DNA from: Sphingobium sp. D43FB
Lineage (GTDB): Bacteria > Pseudomonadota > Alphaproteobacteria > Sphingomonadales > Sphingomonadaceae
Direction: 5' to 3'
Length of the DNA: 64,000 bases
Assembly: GCF_002312805.1 (NCBI RefSeq)
Contig: NZ_NMUA01000014.1
Span: 62,001-126,000 of the forward strand
Every line of letters begins with the position of its first letter. Position 1 is the first letter of the stretch. Shown one piece after another: positions 61,757 through 64,000 of this stretch. The translations under genes and the position numbers were made by a program. Below the pieces are notes generated by a model that saw nothing but the letters and a program-made list of their open reading frames with translations, searched no databases and was not told where the DNA came from.

Positions 61757-64000
61757 ATGTCGAATAAAGCATCTGCGCCGTCCTTTCTGGCGTTGTCCTG
61801 CGTAGGCGCGATTGCCTTCGCCACTACGGCGCATGCGCAGGATGGGGCCGCCACTCCTCGGTTGGGCGGCGTGACCGTTACGGACACGGCCATCGATGAG
61901 CCTGCGGTGAAGGTGGAAAAGGCGGAATCGCCCAAATATGTGCGGCCGCTGCTCGACACGCCGCAGACCATCACCGTGATCGGCAACCAGACCATCCAGA
62001 AGCAGAATCTGCTCACCCTGCGCGACGTGCTGTCCACCATTCCGGGCATCACCTTCGGCGCGGGCGAAGGCGGCGGTGGTTATGGCGACAGCATCAACTT
62101 GCGCGGACAGAGCGCCAACACCGACATCAGCATCGACGGTGTGCGCGACAGTGCGCAATATAGCCGGACTGACCCTTTCAACATCGAACAGATCGAAGTC
62201 ACTAACGGCGCCAATTCCGTATTCGGCGGGTCGGGTGCGATCGGCGGCAACATCAACATCGTCACCAAGCGTCCCAAGGGCTATGACGAGACGCTGGTGC
62301 AGGCGGGTATCGGCACGTCCGATTATTATCGTGCGACGATCGACAGCAATGTGCGCGTGTCGGACTTCGTCGCGGTGCGCCTCAACGCCATGTATCATGA
62401 AAATGACGTCGCGCGCCGTGATGTGGATCGGTACGAGCGCTGGGGTATCGCCCCCTCGGTCAAGTTCGGCGTGGACGGCCCGACATCGCTGACGCTGCTC
62501 TATACGCATCAGGAAGATAAGAATACGCCGCTTTATGGCGTGCCCTATTACAAGAACGCGCTCTATGACGGTCCGCTGCCGGGCGTTCCCTATAGCGGCT
62601 ATTATGGCTATAAGAACATCGATCGCCAGGACCAGGTGATCGACCAGGCCACTGCCATCTTCGACCATCGCTTCAGTGACCTGCTCGCGGTGCGGAACCT
62701 GTCGCGCTGGCAGCGGGTGGAACAGAATCTGATCGTCAATCCGCCGCAGGGCACTTATTGCCTCGCCAACGGCCAGACGCCCACTGGCGCGGCCTGTGGC
62801 GCAGGGCAGGTCGCCGGCACCTATTATCCGAGCGGTCCACGCGGCGGGTTCCGCAACTCCGTGAACGACACGCTCTACAACCAGCTCGACCTGAGCTTCA
62901 CCATTCCGGGTGGCCACTCGCTGGTGCTGGGCACGTCGATGTTGCAGGAAGATTATGCGCTGGATAACGGCAATGTCCTGCGCAATGCAGGCGGAGCGAC
63001 ACCCAATCCGGTGCTTGATCCGATCAGCATCAGCAATCCCAATGCCGTCTATACCGGCCCAGTCAATGCGATCCGGTCGGGGCATCAGGATGGCGACCTG
63101 TTCAACGTCGCGGCCTATGCCTTCGGGGCGGTCAAGATCGTCGAGCAACTGGAGATTAATGGCGGCGTCCGCTGGGAACATAATCGCGCGCGCTTCCGGT
63201 CCGACACGATCGCCACCCCGGCGGCGGGCGGTGCCTACACGACAGGCGTATCGCAAAATGCGACCGATGACCTGTTCTCCTACCGCATCGGCCTGGTCTA
63301 CAAGCCGGTGGAGAATGCCAGTCTGTATGTCGCCTATGGCAACAGCAAGAATCCGACGGCGACGACCGTCAGGTCGGGCTGTGGGCTGGCGACGGCCGCA
63401 AATTTGAACAATGACCCTTGCGAAGCGAAGCCGGAACAGGCGGTCAATTACGAGATTGGCGGCAAGATCGACCTGTTCGATGCCAAGTTGCAATTGACCG
63501 CATCGCTGTTCCGCAACGAGCGCACCAATTATCGCGTTGCCAGCAACGATCCGCTGATCGGCACCTTGCCGGTCAATGACGGGCGCAACCGGGTGGATGG
63601 CGTGACGTTGGGGGCAACGGGCAACATCAGCGATGCCTGGACGATCTTTGCCAACTACACCTATCTGGATAGCAAGGTGATCCAGAGCATTTCCGATTAT
63701 CGGAAATCGCAGGGCGAGGTCGATACCCAGGCTGGCAACCCGATGCTGAACACGCCCAAACATTCGGGCAGCCTGTTCACCACCTATACGCTGCCCTTCG
63801 GTCTCGAACTTGGTTATGGCCTGACCTATCAGGGCAGCTGGTATCTGAGCAACGTGTCCGGCGCGCCGATGTACAAGGCCGATGATTATCTCGTGCATCG
63901 GGCGATGCTCTCTTATCCGATCACGGAAAAGTTCAGCGCCCAGCTCAACGTCCAGAATTTCACCAACGAAAAATATTATACCAGCGTCCGCAACAACGGC
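61757..64000 (+). CDS. TonB-dependent siderophore receptor (catecholate type), C-terminus cut by window end
   Basis: The 748 residues visible begin with a signal peptide ending TTAHAQ, followed by LGGVTVTDTAIDEPA, a possible TonB box region. The plug domain has DTPQTITVIGNQTIQKQN, LRDVLSTIPGITFGAGEGG, INLRGQSANTDISIDGVRDS and GGSGAIGGNINIVTKRP. The barrel follows with alternating strands to LNVQNFTNEKYYTSVRNNG, close to the C-terminus; perhaps 15-25 residues are missing. The layout is that of Fiu/CirA-like receptors for catecholate siderophores or their breakdown products. A palindrome in its promoter suggests iron control. Confidence 0.92.
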   Translation, partial: MSNKASAPSFLALSCVGAIAFATTAHAQDGAATPRLGGVTVTDTAIDEPAVKVEKAESPKYVRPLLDTPQTITVIGNQTIQKQNLLTLRDVLSTIPGITFGAGEGGGGYGDSINLRGQSANTDISIDGVRDSAQYSRTDPFNIEQIEVTNGANSVFGGSGAIGGNINIVTKRPKGYDETLVQAGIGTSDYYRATIDSNVRVSDFVAVRLNAMYHENDVARRDVDRYERWGIAPSVKFGVDGPTSLTLLYTHQEDKNTPLYGVPYYKNALYDGPLPGVPYSGYYGYKNIDRQDQVIDQATAIFDHRFSDLLAVRNLSRWQRVEQNLIVNPPQGTYCLANGQTPTGAACGAGQVAGTYYPSGPRGGFRNSVNDTLYNQLDLSFTIPGGHSLVLGTSMLQEDYALDNGNVLRNAGGATPNPVLDPISISNPNAVYTGPVNAIRSGHQDGDLFNVAAYAFGAVKIVEQLEINGGVRWEHNRARFRSDTIATPAAGGAYTTGVSQNATDDLFSYRIGLVYKPVENASLYVAYGNSKNPTATTVRSGCGLATAANLNNDPCEAKPEQAVNYEIGGKIDLFDAKLQLTASLFRNERTNYRVASNDPLIGTLPVNDGRNRVDGVTLGATGNISDAWTIFANYTYLDSKVIQSISDYRKSQGEVDTQAGNPMLNTPKHSGSLFTTYTLPFGLELGYGLTYQGSWYLSNVSGAPMYKADDYLVHRAMLSYPITEKFSAQLNVQNFTNEKYYTSVRNNG

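Noticed and set aside
61748..63898. 716-codon - strand open frame opposite the siderophore receptor
   Set aside because: The + strand encodes a full signal peptide, plug and barrel; the antisense product has no family features.

Overview
The window looks like chromosomal DNA of a GC-rich alphaproteobacterium, most probably a member of the Sphingomonadaceae. The supporting signs are the rpoB/rpoC sequences, an hflK-hflC-degP order, short REP-like palindromes, a TonB-dependent siderophore receptor and many genes starting in 4-bp stop/start overlaps. Most of the window is very GC-rich (42 G/C of 60 at 58381-58440), but two stretches are clearly AT-richer: about 23.9-28.2 kb and 31.6-34.4 kb (24 of 60 at 24001-24060; 23 of 60 at 32521-32580).

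Layout. 1-0.3 kb: end of a glycosyltransferase. 0.3-6.0 kb: sulfur activation (cysQ, fused cysN/cysC, cysD), a divergent LuxR-type regulator and a TauE-like exporter. 6.2-12.8 kb: sugar-nucleotide supply (manC, manA, gmd, rmd, ugd) and an outer-membrane polysaccharide export lipoprotein. 13.0-16.8 kb: a CtrBCD/KpsEMT-like ABC capsule exporter plus a glycosyltransferase, closed by a hairpin terminator. 16.8-19.1 kb: rfbA, rfbC and rfbD for dTDP-L-rhamnose, without rfbB. 19.3-35.1 kb: polysaccharide assembly and decoration, with a 1429-residue sulfotransferase/coiled-coil protein, two very large multi-domain glycosyltransferases, a second sulfotransferase, a left-handed-helix acyltransferase, an SGNH-like protein and a GSCFA protein. 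35.3-36.2 kb: a secreted polysaccharide-lyase-like protein. 36.4-44.9 kb: rpoC and rpoB. 45.2-50.2 kb: a Tat-exported class V aminotransferase-fold protein, a cell-wall hydrolase, cysK and an MFS exporter. 50.4-55.7 kb: a HerA/DUF853-type ATPase, a Deg protease and hflC/hflK. 55.8-61.7 kb: mrp, a CoA-binding protein, a xanthine-dehydrogenase-family large subunit, hemH, phaB and a ribbon-helix-helix protein. From 61.76 kb: a siderophore receptor cut by the window end.

How the genes work together (inference). CysD and CysN/C make PAPS, CysQ removes the PAP by-product, and two PAPS-dependent sulfotransferase-like proteins lie among capsule glycosyltransferases and an ABC exporter. Together this suggests a sulfated, rhamnose- and possibly uronic-acid-containing capsule or exopolysaccharide. 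The most unusual gene is 19325-23614. It has an N-terminal sulfotransferase domain, then a very long coiled coil built from an exact 84-residue (252-nt) unit kept in register over seven units plus a degenerate eighth, then a C-terminal motif shared with the neighbouring giant glycosyltransferase. Its plan resembles the capping-enzyme/molecular-ruler layout known for WbdD of E. coli O9a, with a sulfotransferase in place of the kinase/methyltransferase. I propose it as a candidate new chain-terminating or length-setting protein.
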